Assembly (NCBI RefSeq): GCF_032854445.1
Contig: NC_088302.1
Location: forward strand, 18,657,338 to 18,721,337
DNA: 64,000 bases
Reading direction: 5' to 3'
Source: Liolophura sinensis
Taxonomy: Eukaryota; Mollusca; Polyplacophora; Chitonida; Chitonidae
Shown here in pieces: positions 23,685 to 36,815 of the stretch. Positions within the stretch are counted from its first letter, which is position 1. Each line of letters starts with the position of its first letter. Below the pieces are notes generated by a model. That model was given only the letters and a program-made list of their open reading frames with translations, was not told the DNA's origin and did no database searches. Both the position numbers and the translations under genes were made by a program.

Positions 23685-26600
23685 GGATCAGATGGATAGC
23701 CTAGAAGGATGGGTGTCCGTCAAACAGAATCCGTTTGTTGACAATCTCCTTCCTCCAAAACTGAATTTTCTCATTGCTTGGAATGAGCTAGAGCAGAAGC
23801 TAGCTGTGACATGCCGGGAGCATGCTCGTGTTGTGAGCGATAAAGCAGAGTACCATGGGAGGTCGGGACTTTTCAGCTTCCAGGAAATCCGTGGCGCTCA
23901 TGAAATGCTGTGTCTCATCCACCCGTCGCTAGGCCTTTGTCTCCCAGAGCTACCTGCGGAATCATGGGGGCTTTGGTCTTTCTTCAGTCCACCTCAGACA
24001 CCAGAAAATATCGACGATATCTGCGAACAGTTGGAGAACTACTTCAAAATAGCCCTGGAGGTGTGCAAAGAGAAACTTTTAATGTCGGTGCTGTTTGAGG
24101 AACATTCTCCCGAGGATTATTTTGAGAACATCAGTGAGTTACGAAGGAGGGGCAAAGAAGAGGCTGTGGCGAATTACCAAGAGGAGTTAACTACAGTGAT
24201 CAAGGTGTTCCGGGATGGGGCGGTCACAATGGAAGACATGAAAGAGGCGTATAAACTAGAAGACGAGGCTGTGTTTAAGCTTAACATCGCGTTAGCAGAG
24301 CTGTACAACTACCAACTACAGCCTTTTCTCGACATGCGCGAACTTGCCGTATCTAAACTCAGGGAAGCTAGAGGGCAGCTCCAAAACCCAGACCTGGGTG
24401 AGAGGCGGAAACGGGAATATGCGGATATGTTTACAGAATGGCAGAGTCACTATGAGCAGGCTCTAGACACAGTCCAGGACGTCTACATCAATTATTATAA
24501 AACAACAGCCGCTGTTCTTAAAGGTATAAAGCTGAAATTCTGAAGTTTATTGTTTATTCTTATCTTAGAGTTTAAAAGAGAGGCTTGGAGACAGTACGTG
24601 TTGTTTGAGTGTATTTGTAGAGCTTTAAATGGCTGAAAATAATGCCTCATAATTGATCATCTTACTCCTTTACAATTTTGTTACCTGTAAACCAGGTGTG
24701 TTGTATCTGTATATTTCTTGATGTCAATTTTTGCAATTATGACAGAGATATAACACATGTATCTGTGTCAGAATTAAATGAACACATTTCTTTTATTGAT
24801 GAAGTGGATGATTTGTTGATGCCTTTTGTCTTTTCAGCTATGAGAAACCGAATGATTGAAGACCAGAAAAAATTTGGAAAAAATGCTTTTGAAATTGTTG
24901 GGGCAGAGCGTTTAATTAGGTAAAAAAAAAAGTTGCCAAAATAGTTTAAATAAAGTGGAATGAATTATTCCAGTGAAGTGGAGAAGTAAAGTTAACAATA
25001 TTAAACAATATAACCACTATTAACCATGTTGCTGATGTCCATAATCATTTTAGGTTGAACCTGTCCTTTCTCTTATATCATTGTATTGTCTTCGATCTAC
25101 TGCATCTGTGTGTTCATGCATACTTTATACCTGAAGGTAAAAAGGTGGGGGTGGGAGTGGGGGTGGGGGGACAGGGTTAGCATGCCAGCACAGTGCAATG
25201 ATCCAGGAGCCTCCCACCAGTGCGGTCGTGTGAGTTAGAGTCCAGCTGACGCTGGCTTCCACTCCAGACGTGGGAAGGTTTGGCAGCAACCTGAGGATGG
25301 TCGTGGGTTTCCCTCCACCATAAGGCTGCCCGATGTGGTATAGGTGAAATATTCTTGAGTGTGGCGTAAAACACCAATGTCAAATAAATAAATGAAAAAT
25401 AAGGGTGAGCAAATCAGATATGCACAGTGTCTACTAGCAAAAATTGCGTTGTTAAGAAAAAGTGCTGTAAAAAGGCTATGCCAGAGAGTTTTGGCAAAAA
25501 ATTGTTTTTAGTTTTTACCAATAATAGCTCAGATTATTGCCTGTCAGTAAATATCAGATGTGTACGTGTACTATTTATAGTGTTAATATGCTTTTTAAGT
25601 TTGTAAAGTTATATCAAATACAATTCACTTTATAGATTTTAAAAACTTTTTACCGATTTTAAATGGTAACACATGCACACAAGCTGATATTAGTGGAATG
25701 TTTTTTTTTTGTACTACTCTAAATTAATGGCCAAAATTCAATTGGACTGATCGATTTTTTCCAAAAAATCTTCTGTATAGCTTCTTTGATAATTTAATAG
25801 TGTTTTTAAGTGTATATCTATTAGTATGCATACACAGTATATAAGGAATGTTGTCTGGTTATGCATCAGGATAGAAGAAGATCTGTGCCTGGAGAGACTC
25901 CAGCTGTTACATAATGAGAAAAAGAAGTTTGTTCAGGAAAGAGATAAAGTTAAGGAAGAGGTAACTCTTGTTTTCTTGTTTTCATTTCCATCTCTGTCTA
26001 ATAGCTGAACTCATCAGGTTTTTCGTCTTGTAAACTTCATTAACTGTAAGTACATGTACCTGTAATTTTACAGAGCAGAGATTCACAGACTTTATATGCT
26101 TAGTTAATTGTAACTTTAACAGTATGTGTTGTTACGGTAGGTACAATCAGTTAGTTACTTACGTTTGAACTGTATTTGTTTTGCTCAGAATGGTTTGTGT
26201 ATTCTGGACATTTAATGAGAAATTTTAATGAGCTCTTGGGGTTGAAGTCAAAAGCCATTGAGTGAATCAGAGAGGACTCATATACCTGAAAGTGGGCCAA
26301 CAGTGCACAGAGTTTTAGTGCTGACAGGTGTATAGTGCTGCCTCACTGAATTGCTATGCTGAAGATGGGATAAGGCATAACATAAGGCCACCAATGTGAA
26401 GTTCGCGTACTCCCTAAGCTTGCAGTTGAATTCTATCTCTTGCCAGATTGCAAGCACCACAGAGAGACCAGGTGTGCATCAGGTCATCCAGGACCTGGAA
26501 TACAGGGTATATGATTGGCAGGTGAAAATCTACGAACATCACTTACTGATTCTGGACGAGGAAGCCAAGCTGTTGAAGACACAAATTCGAGCAATAACAA

Positions 26601-29600
26601 GACAAATAGAAGGTACAAGAAATTTGAAATACGGAACTTAAGGTGAAGTACAGTAATTTTATCTGTACAGTTGCCAGCAGACAGACAGACAAATGAACAC
26701 CACCAAAACCATAACTTCCTTGGCAGAGGTATATGTAAAAAGTATCAAAATTATTTTGATGATATCTTTACAGATGCACGAGAGGAAGTGGTGTTTTATG
26801 ATGCAGTGGAGGACACTAGTTTGCTTAGTTCTGATGAGGAAGACATCCCAGCCAGTTCCAACCCCCGTGTCATTCAACTCTCCAGTCAACTCACCGCCAT
26901 CCACCGCAAACGAGCCAAAATCAGAACAAGAAAGGTAAGGCTTCAGAAGGTAAAGAGATTTTCAGTAGGGCATTACAAAGTGCTGAAACATTGGATGAAG
27001 GATTTAATTTGTGGGTCCCACCAGGATTTGAACTCCGACCTCTCATATCCAAAATCCAGCCATGACCTTCTGATTGAAAGGAAGATTCCCATTAGGCACT
27101 GTAAGTAAAATCAGTGGAATATTACTGTTTGATGACTTAATTATTGTAGTTGCGTGTTCAAATCCAGCTTTGGCTGGATTGGCTGCAGCCATATATTTTA
27201 AAAGGAGGAGTGAGCTGTGACAGAGTGGGGAAGCAGTAGCTGTAGGCCTATGGATGTAATCCCATTCTTGAGCAGGGCATTTTCAGAATTTCCCTGCTTT
27301 CATTGTTCTGAGGGCCTTAGTGTTGAACAGTGGTGGAAGTGTTACTCTGGCATCCTCTGCTCTCAACCAATATGTCTCAACCAATATGTCAAATGTGTGA
27401 GAGTTGGCCAGTACACTAATTCCCCAACCTATTCACACATGAAAGAGCAATTTTCAGTGCAATGTACGCACTAATTGATTTTGGAGACAAAACAACATTG
27501 GTTGGATTCAAACACGCTGTGGGTTCCTCCACTCCACACATTAGTGTTCTCCACTCATAAATCAGAAAAATTACTCAGTGCAATTTGAAATGTGAATCAA
27601 ATAAGTAAGCAGAGAATGTTTTTCCTGTCCTGCAGACAAGCCTGATCCAGCAGTACCAGTCTAAGGCAAGACAGAGACGTGAAGAAGAGGAGAGGTTCAG
27701 ATATCATCATGCTATCCACAAGGTCAGGGGTAGCAAAGCATCCTAGCTTAATATATACTAGACCTCAACTGTCGAGTACATACATGTGTCATGCAATGAA
27801 ATGTTCAGAAAAGAAAAGAAAAGTAAAGGATAAATTTTGCAGGTGGACATGTATTATTAAGAAGTAACATGTTGTTTATTGTTCCTTCGTATTCCAATGT
27901 TCATTCAGTGATATATGTGAAGTGTGATTTCAGCTTGCTAATGGTAAGAAGTTAGTTTTATGGCTTACTGAGCATTTTTCTAAGTTCCTGCTAATAATAA
28001 ATAAATATTTTTGATATTATGAAAGGATGTAAAAATAATTTAATTTTTCAATAATCTGTCAGATACCCAAGTCACTTCGATATATAGTTGAAAGTGAAAA
28101 GGACAATTAAAAAAATTAAGGACTTATGTATTTTCTTAGAAAATTGAAGAGCGTAAAGAAGACATGGCAAGGAAGCAGGACTTTATCTGTGATGAGAGGA
28201 AAAAAACTATTGAAAGGTTGAAAAACTTCAAAATGGTAAGCTGGACATAATAACTAATGTAACGTACATGTATGATGTACATTATAAGTTGGTGAGTTGG
28301 ACATTATTATTGATATCAGGTACATGTAAGATGTACATTATGAGTTGGTGAGTTGGACATTATAACTGATATAACGTACTTGTAAGATGTACATTATAAG
28401 TTGGTGAGTTGGACATTATAACTGATATAACGTACATGTAAGATGTACATTATAAGGTGGTGAGTTGGACATTATTATTGATATCAGGCACATGTAAGAT
28501 GTACATTATAAGTTGGTGAGTTGGACATTATAACTGATATAACGTACTTGTAAGATGTACATTATAAGTTGGTGAGTTGGACATTATAAGTGATATAACG
28601 TACATGTAAGATGTACATTATGAGGTGGTAAGTTGGACATTATTATTGATATCAGGTTCATGTAAGATGTGCATTATAAGTTGGTGAGTTGGACATAATA
28701 ACTAATATAACGTGCATGTAAGATGTGCATTATGAGTTGGTGAGTTGGACATTATAACTGATATAACGTACATGTAAGATATACATTATAAGTTGGTGAG
28801 TTGGACATTATAACTGATATAACGTACATGTAAGATGTACATTATAAGGTGGTAAGTTGGACATTATAACTGATATAACGTACATGTAAGATGTACATTA
28901 TAAGGTGGTAAGTTGGACATTATTATTGATATCAGGTACATGTAAGATGTGCATTATAAGTTGGTGAGTTGGACCTTATAACTGATATAACGTACATTAA
29001 GATGTACATTATAAGTTGATGAGTTAGACCTTATGACTAATATAACGTACATGTAAGATGTACATTATAAGTTGGTGAGCTGGACATTATAATTGATATA
29101 ACGTACATGTAAGATGTACATTATAAGTTGGCGAGTTGGACATTATAACTGATATAACGTACATGTAAGATGTACATTATAAGGTGGTAAGTTGGACATT
29201 ATTATTGATATCAGGTTCATGTAAGAAGTGCATTATAAGTTGGTGAGTTGGACATTATAACTGATATAACGTACATGTAAGATGTACATTATAAGTTGGT
29301 GAGTTGGACATTATAACTGATATAACGTACATGTAAGATGTACATTATAAGGTGGTAAGTTGGACATTATTATTGATATCAGGTACATGTAAGATGTACA
29401 TTATAAGTTGGTGAGTTGGACATTATAACCGATATAACGTATATGTAAGATGTGCATTATAAGTTGGTGAGTTGGACATTATGACTGATATAACGTACAT
29501 GTAAGATGTACATTATAAGTTGGTGAGTTGGACCTTATAACTAATATAACGTACATGTGTTTCTCCTGGGCTTTGCCCATTTTCATCTTGCCATAATGTT

Positions 29601-31797
29601 GGCCATTGTTGTGTAATTGAAATATTTTGTTTTTACGAGCGAAATCAAATTTATTTGTCCTAAAGGGTGTTCAGCTGTATGGAATATTCTATTATATGAG
29701 GGATATTAGGGTTATTGCCTGGATACACCCACAGACCCTTGTCATATATCAGAAAGCATTGCCTGACAAGCTAAAGCAAAACTAACAATTCTCTCTGCGG
29801 AAATAATATTTCAAATGTTTTAATAATTTCCAATACATGTATATAATGCTTATTTCTTAATATGTTACAATCTTGTCAGATTGTTTTAGGTATATTTGTG
29901 ATAAAGGTCATCGTAAATCACATGTTCTGTCGTCATTTTCATGTATTTTATTCAAGTTCTATTTGAGTTACCACTTCTTCTATTGTCTGAAGTTCATAAC
30001 ATTAATATCCACATCAACCTCATTGAAAGCAGCAGGGGATTTAATTTCTAAATTCTATTTTATTTTGTAGTTTTGCATGTATATTTTTAAATATAATTTT
30101 GATGCATCTTCATCTTTTCATACAAATTGACAGTCAGTGGATGTGTGTAAAATACATGATCAAAGCTGATGTGTTTTACTTTGTATTTTACAGAAATATC
30201 CAACACCTGCCACAATCAAGCCACCTCGTTACCAGTCTCCTAGTGAACTTAAAAGTGCCAAAACAGCAAGCCAACAACTGCATAAATCCAAACGGGGAGG
30301 CCCGTACCCTTTCCTGAAGAAATCGCAGCCTTCTGTTATTCCCAAGCCTCCATCTCAGGGTTTTAAATCGATCAGTCCGCAGGACTTAAGAGTGACTACA
30401 CACGTGAACGGGTCAGATCCCACTTCTATGGACGTAGTGGACTCGGTTCTACCAGTAGAGACTGTGTATGCTTCCATGCCTGTACCAGTTCCACCCTGCA
30501 TTCCACCACCCCCTCCACCCCCACCTCCACCTCCCCCTCCCCCGCCCCCACCACCACCTCCTCAGCTTTCGAACACATCAACACTGCCACCCACTAAAAA
30601 GCCATCAAACCAGAAGGAGATATTAGCAAAGTGTTCAGAGTTATCTGCCCCTGGTGCACCGAGCGTACACAGCATCATAGCCATGAGAAAAAACCTGAAA
30701 AAGCCAACAGAGACCCAGAGGAAAGAACTTCATGTTTCACAAGGTGAGCTTTGCTCTTTTGTTATCAATAGTACACATGTAAATTTAAGATGAATAAAGA
30801 AAACTACTGTACTTGACCTAAAATTTGATCCATGGCTAAGTAACTCATGTTGTCGGATTCTGAGAGTTTTTTAGAATGAATTTATTTATTTATTTATTCA
30901 TAGGTGTTTTACACCATACCCAAGAATATTTCACTTATACGCCAGCGGCTAGCATTATGGTGAAGGGAAACTGGGCCATCTGCAGGTTGCTGGGAGACTG
31001 GCCGGGTGGGAAGCCAGGCTCGTGGGGCATTGCGCAACGCTGGCGTGCTAACCACCTCAGCCAGGGAGGGCCCCCCCCACCCCCTTATAGAATGAAATAC
31101 ATTTGAAATATTATAAATGTTTTTTTTCTAAGTTAGGATATCCTACTGGAAAAAATATATAAGTTTTCAGCACCAAAATGAGTATTTTATTGATCTTCAA
31201 TTGCCATTTGAAATGCAGTTTTTGGGGGCAATTTTGGGGGGCAGTTTTTGTGAAGAAACTCAGTATTTGGTGTGTACTGATAGTAGTTTACCTTACGAAA
31301 CGTCCATTGGTGGAGAAAAGAGTTAAACATAGTTCCTGGAGAAAACCACTGTCCATTACCACACTGTTACCTAATTTTAAAAAACTGACTGAATACCACT
31401 GACTCTTGCTGGTTTTGAACCTGCAACCTCATTGTTCATTCGGCTGATGCAAGGCCAAAACTTTAATGATTCTGCAAGAGTCATAAAATTGATTCTTTGT
31501 TAACTATGGAAGTATCATGAGAAAATTAGGAATGAATGAATCAGCTGAAGGATTTTTTAACTTTTTTTTTTTTGGACAGATCCCATGGATAATATATTGG
31601 ACATGATTAAGAAGGGAGTTCCCTTGAGAGCTGTCAAAAACAAGGGAGGTAACAGTGAGGAGGAGAGGAAACTATCTCCCCCTAGTGACTCTCATCTCAA
31701 GCTGTTGACAGAGAGTTTGCATCGCATTGGGAAGGTCACGCGAGGGTCCTCTCCAGAGTCAGATGATGACAACAGTGATGACAGTTTTGAAGATTGA
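23665..31797 (+). CDS. JMY: JMY/WHAMM-like actin nucleation-promoting factor
   Basis: Nine plus-strand coding exons: 23665-24523, 24838-24919, 25870-25960, 26447-26612, 26774-26934, 27636-27722, 28140-28235, 30194-30743 and 31580-31797. All are GT-AG and in phase; 769 aa. Exon 1 holds the WHAMM/JMY N-terminal domain (MDSLEGWVSV, FLIAWNELEQKLAVTC, GLFSFQEIRGAH, YNYQLQPFLDMRELAV). Exons 2-7 form the central coiled coil (IEDQKKFGK, DAREEVVFYDAVED). Exon 8 holds a run of about 21 prolines (about residues 617-640) and a WH2-like helix (SIIAMRKNLKKP). Exon 9 holds a second WH2 motif (NILDMIKKGVPLRAVKN, from residue 701), a connector (LTESLHRIGKV) and an acidic tail ending DDNSDDSFED. In vertebrates JMY and WHAMM activate Arp2/3 at membranes. 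GLFSFQ and the exon 2 match favour JMY over WHAMM, but a single invertebrate gene may precede both. The family's acidic Trp is Phe here. Confidence 0.93.
25165..25400 (+). mobile_element. tRNA-derived SINE, sense copy
   Basis: Sense copy with GCATGCCAGCACAGTGCA, GTGAGTTAGAGTCCAGCTG (B-box region), GGATGGTCGTGGGTTTCCC, GTGAAATATTCTTGAGTGTG and GGCGTAAAACACCAATGTC, ending in CAAATAAATAAATG. The A-box head is replaced by a G-rich run (25146-25172). It lies in intron 2 of the JMY-like gene. Confidence 0.87.
28234..29565 (+). repeat. 56 bp tandem array starting at a JMY 5' splice site
   Basis: About 24 units with a near-invariant 56 bp period. The first unit is the authentic donor of coding exon 7 (ATG|GTAAGCTGGACAT at 28236). 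Each following unit repeats TTG|GTGAGTTGGACAT or GTG|GTAAGTTGGACAT, then ACGTACATGTAAGATGTACATTATAA-type sequence. All but one of the 23 downstream units keep a donor-like GTGAG or GTAAG; the exception, near 29019, reads AT. Two unit types (AACTGATATAACG and TATTGATATCAGG) alternate irregularly, suggesting higher-order duplication. The array fills two thirds of the 1,958 bp intron. Confidence 0.95.
30880..31072 (-). mobile_element. tRNA-derived SINE, antisense, internally deleted
   Basis: Starts TTTATTTATTTATTTATTC, then GGTGTTTTACACCATACCC, AGCGGCTAGCATTATGG and CATCTGCAGGTTGCTGG, and ends with AACGCTGGCGTGCTAACCAC. About 60 bp of the body, including the B-box part, is missing. It lies in the last intron of the JMY-like gene. 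Confidence 0.85.
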
Positions 31798-34016
31798 TGA
31801 TCCTGGCTATAGTAAACTTTTTTCTGATATTTTCAAAGTTAATGACTCTGAAAAGGTAAAATTTCTAAATTTGTACCTAAACCTATTACTGTTTTATCCC
31901 ATGTCTTCTATTTACCAGTAGTTAAGTATCTCTTCACACAACTTTTTGCTAATTTGACACAAAAGGTGGGTTCTTAATAACAAAAGGCTTTGTTACCCAA
32001 AATATTGGTATTAAATCCAGGGCTAAGCCAGATAATTGATGTCTTTTCCGAGATTAAAAACACCAACAAATATTTTCATTTATCATGGAATAATATTTGT
32101 TTTGTGTAATTGAAGGCTTCCATGAATGATGTCAAAAGGAGTTTAGTTTAGTATGCTAACTATTCTATGCATGCCATAACAATTTCTATATACTGGTAAG
32201 TTTTATTTTAGCTGAAAGGTACATCTATCCAGTAATCTCTGATTTCATACATGCATACATACATACGTCCATACATACATACAAATACATGTATAAACAA
32301 GCTCCAGGCATTGAAAAACAAAAACATAACTTTTATATCATACTTTTGATGTAAAAGTGATCTTTTTCCAGATATTCCATGAATTATGAAATGATATTTT
32401 ATGTTAGATTTAAAAACCTTTTCTGTGTAGCTTTAATTGTTATGACATTTCCAGTGATACTGGAGTCAGACATGTCTCATCAGGCGTTTTGGAACGTCAG
32501 TTTTCCACGAGAACAGTCAATAACCATTATTTATGCTGTTCAAGAATATTTCAGTTTAATGACAGCAACCAAATTTCTAGAGGAATAGAGCAGAGCCCTG
32601 ACAAACCTCCAAACTTAAAGCTGTGACCAACAACCAACAGAGGCTGGATTTGAACACTCAACCTCAGTATTGAAAGGCCTAGCATCAAGCAAAATTGACA
32701 TTAAGGGTTGGGACTTGGATCAACATCACAAATTAACCTGTGCTAGCTCTAAAGTTTAGCAAATGAGCCAGTGTTTTGACTGTCAATAGACTCCCTTAGC
32801 CCTGTAATACAGAATCTGGAGTTACTATATAGGCCTTCTTCTGTAAGTGTTGAGCACGACATTAAACCCCAAGCACCACTCACTCACTCTTCTGTAAGTT
32901 CAAGGGTGTTAGTTTGACATATGCCACAACATAACATTCTCCGCACTGTAGCATTTATGCACCATGTTGCAGCATCATGATAGCCTTTTGCTGAAGACTG
33001 ATTTCTAAAGCCTGTTTGATATTATTTCGGAGACTGCATATACTTACCCTATTCTTTCAACCTTTTTATTTTGGGTGTTTTTTATGTTAATTTGTTTTCA
33101 TATTTTAAATGTATTTTACAGTACTTTATATTGACATTTTCCTGTGATTGGTCAGTTCAGTGAACAGAATTCAATCATCATTTTTTTTTAAATAAATTTA
33201 AGCTACTTTATAGTGTCCTCTTTATATGATTGGTCGGTCAGATTTTAAGTAGGGTCTATTCAAAAATTGTAATAGTGTAAATTAGCATTCCAATTTAATC
33301 AGATATAGCAAATGTGCAGAAACAGAGTATGTCCTATATTCATTTGAGTAGTACTAAAAATGACAGGTTGTATATACTTTGTGAATTCGTAACCTTGACT
33401 AGACTGGTTTATTTCAGGAGAGAGTCTGCATGTAGTTTCTGTAACCCTCTATTCATGAAACATGTTTGAGATGATAAATATTTTAGTGCAGCCATATTGT
33501 AGCAATCAAGGCCTACACTCAGTAAGTGAATACCCAATGACATTTCCTCATGCGAATATCAAATACAGCCAGACAGACAATGTGACTGTAGTAACTCTAA
33601 TACATGCTAGCTGTTGATCATAATCAGTTGTTTATTTACCAGTATTTTTTTTCTTGTTTTTGTTTTTTTTTCTTTTTGTGTCCATACTTGTGTTTACATT
33701 TGACAGTGTGTATTAGAACTTCATATTTAATTGTAGCTACCAGTTTGCATGTCACTGTTTCACAGTTACTGCTTTGCATTGTTTTTTGGGGTTTGTTTTT
33801 TCCAACACCAGTTCACTGGGCGTACATATGTAATTTCTGTTTGCCATATTTCATGTTTGCATTTACATTTATATCATTTCACAGTGCAATCATGAAAACA
33901 TGAGTAATCAAGAAATGATGTGTTTGATATAATCATGTTGTGCTTGTATTTAAAAGTGCTATTATTATGCCGTAAGTGTTTGTAAAGTTTAAGTTTTGAA
34001 TATATATATCTGTATC

Positions 34017-34047
<31 letters not shown>

Positions 34048-34904
34048 GATTATTCACTGAATATTTATGAGTCTGATGTCATATGCATATTACTGTAAAG
34101 CTTTCCTCAGATATGCTATTTGCGAATTACAATAATTTTACAGTACATGTATGTTATAATCTTGTCATTGTGAAGGTAATGTTTTTAGTGCTATGTCACA
34201 AGAAATTGTTGTAAACATGTCATCGTGTTAAAGTATATTAATGAATTAATACCGTAAGGAAACTTCCTTTGATACCCTGGAATGCGCTTTGTCCACACCA
34301 TTATAAATTGTTTTACTGGTGGAATATGTCTTTTTCCAGTGTCGTCGCAGGAAAAAAAAATTTAAATAAAACTTTAAAATTTTCTAATTTGTGGAAAAAG
34401 TTGACTGTTCCAGCAGTGGTTTTTTGCCGAATGCATATTTACACTATAACCAAGCTTGAGAAACAAACAGGAAAATTATAAACATATCCAAATCTGATAA
34501 AGAAAAAGGTTGATTTTCAGTTTTATTTTATTTTTGGATTTTTTAGTGTCAGCTTGCCTGTAAAACAAAAAATATAATTGGTGTTTCCTCGTTTAATCTT
34601 CACAGTTGACTAGAAAAAAAATTACAGTTTACTGTTGAAAGTGCCTTATTTCCTTAACATTATATTTATTCATTGCTTTATCTTCTAGTCTGGCACATCA
34701 GCTGTTATGAGTAGCCTAAGTAAGTGCTAATCATGATCCACAGCAAGTTATTTAAAACTGGATTAGCAGTTCAGCCTGGTATTAACATAGAACTCCAATT
34801 AATTTTGGTGTCAACAAGCTTGGTGTGAAGATTTAAGCCTGGCTTAACTTTTGTTACACTTTAACGACTGGCGCCGGATCAAAAATACAACAATGATGCC
34901 TCTT

Positions 34905-35440
34905 TATTTCTTCAGGACTCCTTCTGTCTAAGCTATCTAGCGAGTTCTCCCAGAGGACAAGTAGTGCGAGACTACCAGATGAGTTCAACAGAACAGTATG
35001 CCTGCTATGTTACCTCTAACGTTCTTCAGGACTCTTGGTCGCTTAGCTATCTAGCGAGTTGTCCCGAAGGCAAGTAGTGCCAGACTATCCTGAGTGCAGG
35101 GGCCACTTTCACAAAGCGGCTTACATTTTCTTATCGTACAATATTTTGTATGTCACTATGTACGAACCATTGTCCTATACGACTGTGCAATATTGTACGA
35201 TATCTTTGTGCGGGTGGCCCCAGCAGAACAATACAGAATGCCTGCTAGGATGCCTCTAGTGGTCTCTTGGGCGCTTGCTGGCTTAACAATCTAGCAAGTT
35301 CTCCCAGAAGATAAGTGCCAGACTTATAGCCGAGTTCGTCAGAATAGTACGCTTGCTACGACTGTAATGTTGTCTCGAGCGCTCGCAGGATTGGCCACCT
35401 GATGAGTTATCACAGGACACAAGCAAGGTGCCAGATTTAT
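34905..35440. repeat. Decayed tandem repeat of about 125 bp, interrupted by an insertion
   Basis: Four diverged units share TATCTAGCGAGTTCTCCCAG, ACAAGTAGTGCCAGACTA-like, GAGTTCAACAGAACAGTA-like and GCCTGCTATG phrases. The second unit is split by the 123 bp element at 35099-35221. The array is intergenic. Confidence 0.7.
35099..35221. mobile_element. 123 bp MITE-like element with terminal inverted repeats
   Basis: Begins GGGGCCACTTTCACAAAG and ends CTTTGTGCGGGTGGCCCC, an imperfect 18 bp terminal inverted repeat. An inner pair (ATCGTACAATATT and AATATTGTACGAT) is also inverted, so the element could fold into a long hairpin. It splits one unit of the surrounding tandem array, which defines its borders. 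A short GCA-type target duplication is possible but unclear. Confidence 0.8.
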
Positions 35441-36619
35441 GGAAAGTGAAATTACTCGTTACAGAACAAGACTTGTGTTTTGTCAGGAAGGACATATCAT
35501 CTAGATGGAAAATTCACATTGGGAAGTAGGATTTTCAAATTGCCTGAACTTGTATCCCACAATTAGCGCCTAGCTAATGATTCAGCTTCCACAGGTCTGG
35601 CTCAGACACGCTGCCAGCTTACTTTTTACCCAGGAACACAATTAAGTTATTGAAAATACCAGGCTGTATATCACCTAAAGTTTAGCATTTTTGAAGTGAC
35701 TCATGGTTCTTGCGTGACTGATTCATCCATCTTCTAGGTCATTTACATGGAAGTTTTCGTGAAGCTTTTATCAGAAATGTCCAAGTGTTGGCCTCAAAAA
35801 TATCATTTAAAGGTCTTCATGTGCTTCTGACTGTGGATTTTTATGTAGCAATCTCTAGGTGAAAATACAGTATTCTTGAGTATTGCATAACATACCAAGT
35901 CAAAACTAATATATTTACATGTATAAAGCGGCTATTCTGAGAAGTCCTGTACATAAGCCTATTTGGAAAGAATATTTGACATTTCTATTTATATGCCTTG
36001 TGAATAAGTGCGTTTTATTTTTAATCATCTGCAGAATATATTAATAATACAGAATAATATTTATGTGGCTTATTTCATTAGAATGATTAAGTAAGGATTT
36101 CATCTGTTACAATGTATACAGTTAAATTGATTGCACAAGTTCACTAACTTGGAGACAGTGAACTCCTTACTGTACACTAAGTAGGCTGTTTTATAACGTT
36201 TCTTTTAAAAAGAAATACAAGGATTTCACTGCATTATATGTCAGAGAATATCTTGCGATAATTCATAAGCACTGACAAAAGGATGCATGTTGCAGCTGAT
36301 TGCATGTTTTGGGTGCGGTGTCAGAATTGTGTACTTGTGCGTTACTAAATATATGTGTTAAGAAGTTTAATGCAATTTATATCAGTAAGTTTTACTTGTA
36401 CCTGTTGTATTTGCACCTTCAGAACTTACAATACATGAGAACTGAAGATTGAGTGTGAAAAGTGAAAAATAAAATAAATTTCATTAAACATTGTTTTAAT
36501 TTGTTCCTTTTGCCTTCAAGTCTGCTGGTAAATAATACTGCAGCCTCACTGTGTGCACACCTTTCAGGTGGACAGTAGTATTTCCTTGCTCTATGCTCCA
36601 TAGAAGGGGCAAAACCAGC

Positions 36620-36815
36620 TTCATCCCAGCCAATTTTTCATTACTGGCTAAGCGTCATGTTTGGTGTCTTTGGCATGGTGCTCCGGAGAGGCAGCACAAT
36701 AGGTCCGCTATCTCAGTCTCCATGACAGAATAAAGTGTCGTGTCTAATGTCTTTGGCATGGCATTCCAGTGAGGCAGCACAATAGGCTGGCATTAAGACT
36801 GATGTTAAACCCCAA
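36620..36815 (+). repeat. Second dispersed repeat family, internally duplicated fragment
   Basis: GTCTTTGGCATGG occurs twice (about 36666 and 36751), each time followed by GAGGCAGCACAATAGG, then GATGTTAAACCCCAAGCC. Related pieces occur near 21290-21320, 26325-26350 and 38940-39010, so this is part of another interspersed family, tail in +. Confidence 0.6.

Noticed and set aside
33604-33903. 99 aa hydrophobic open frame on the plus strand
   Set aside because: It is T-rich intergenic sequence with Phe/Leu/Cys runs, with no recognisable family and no splice or start context. I could not support it as a gene.
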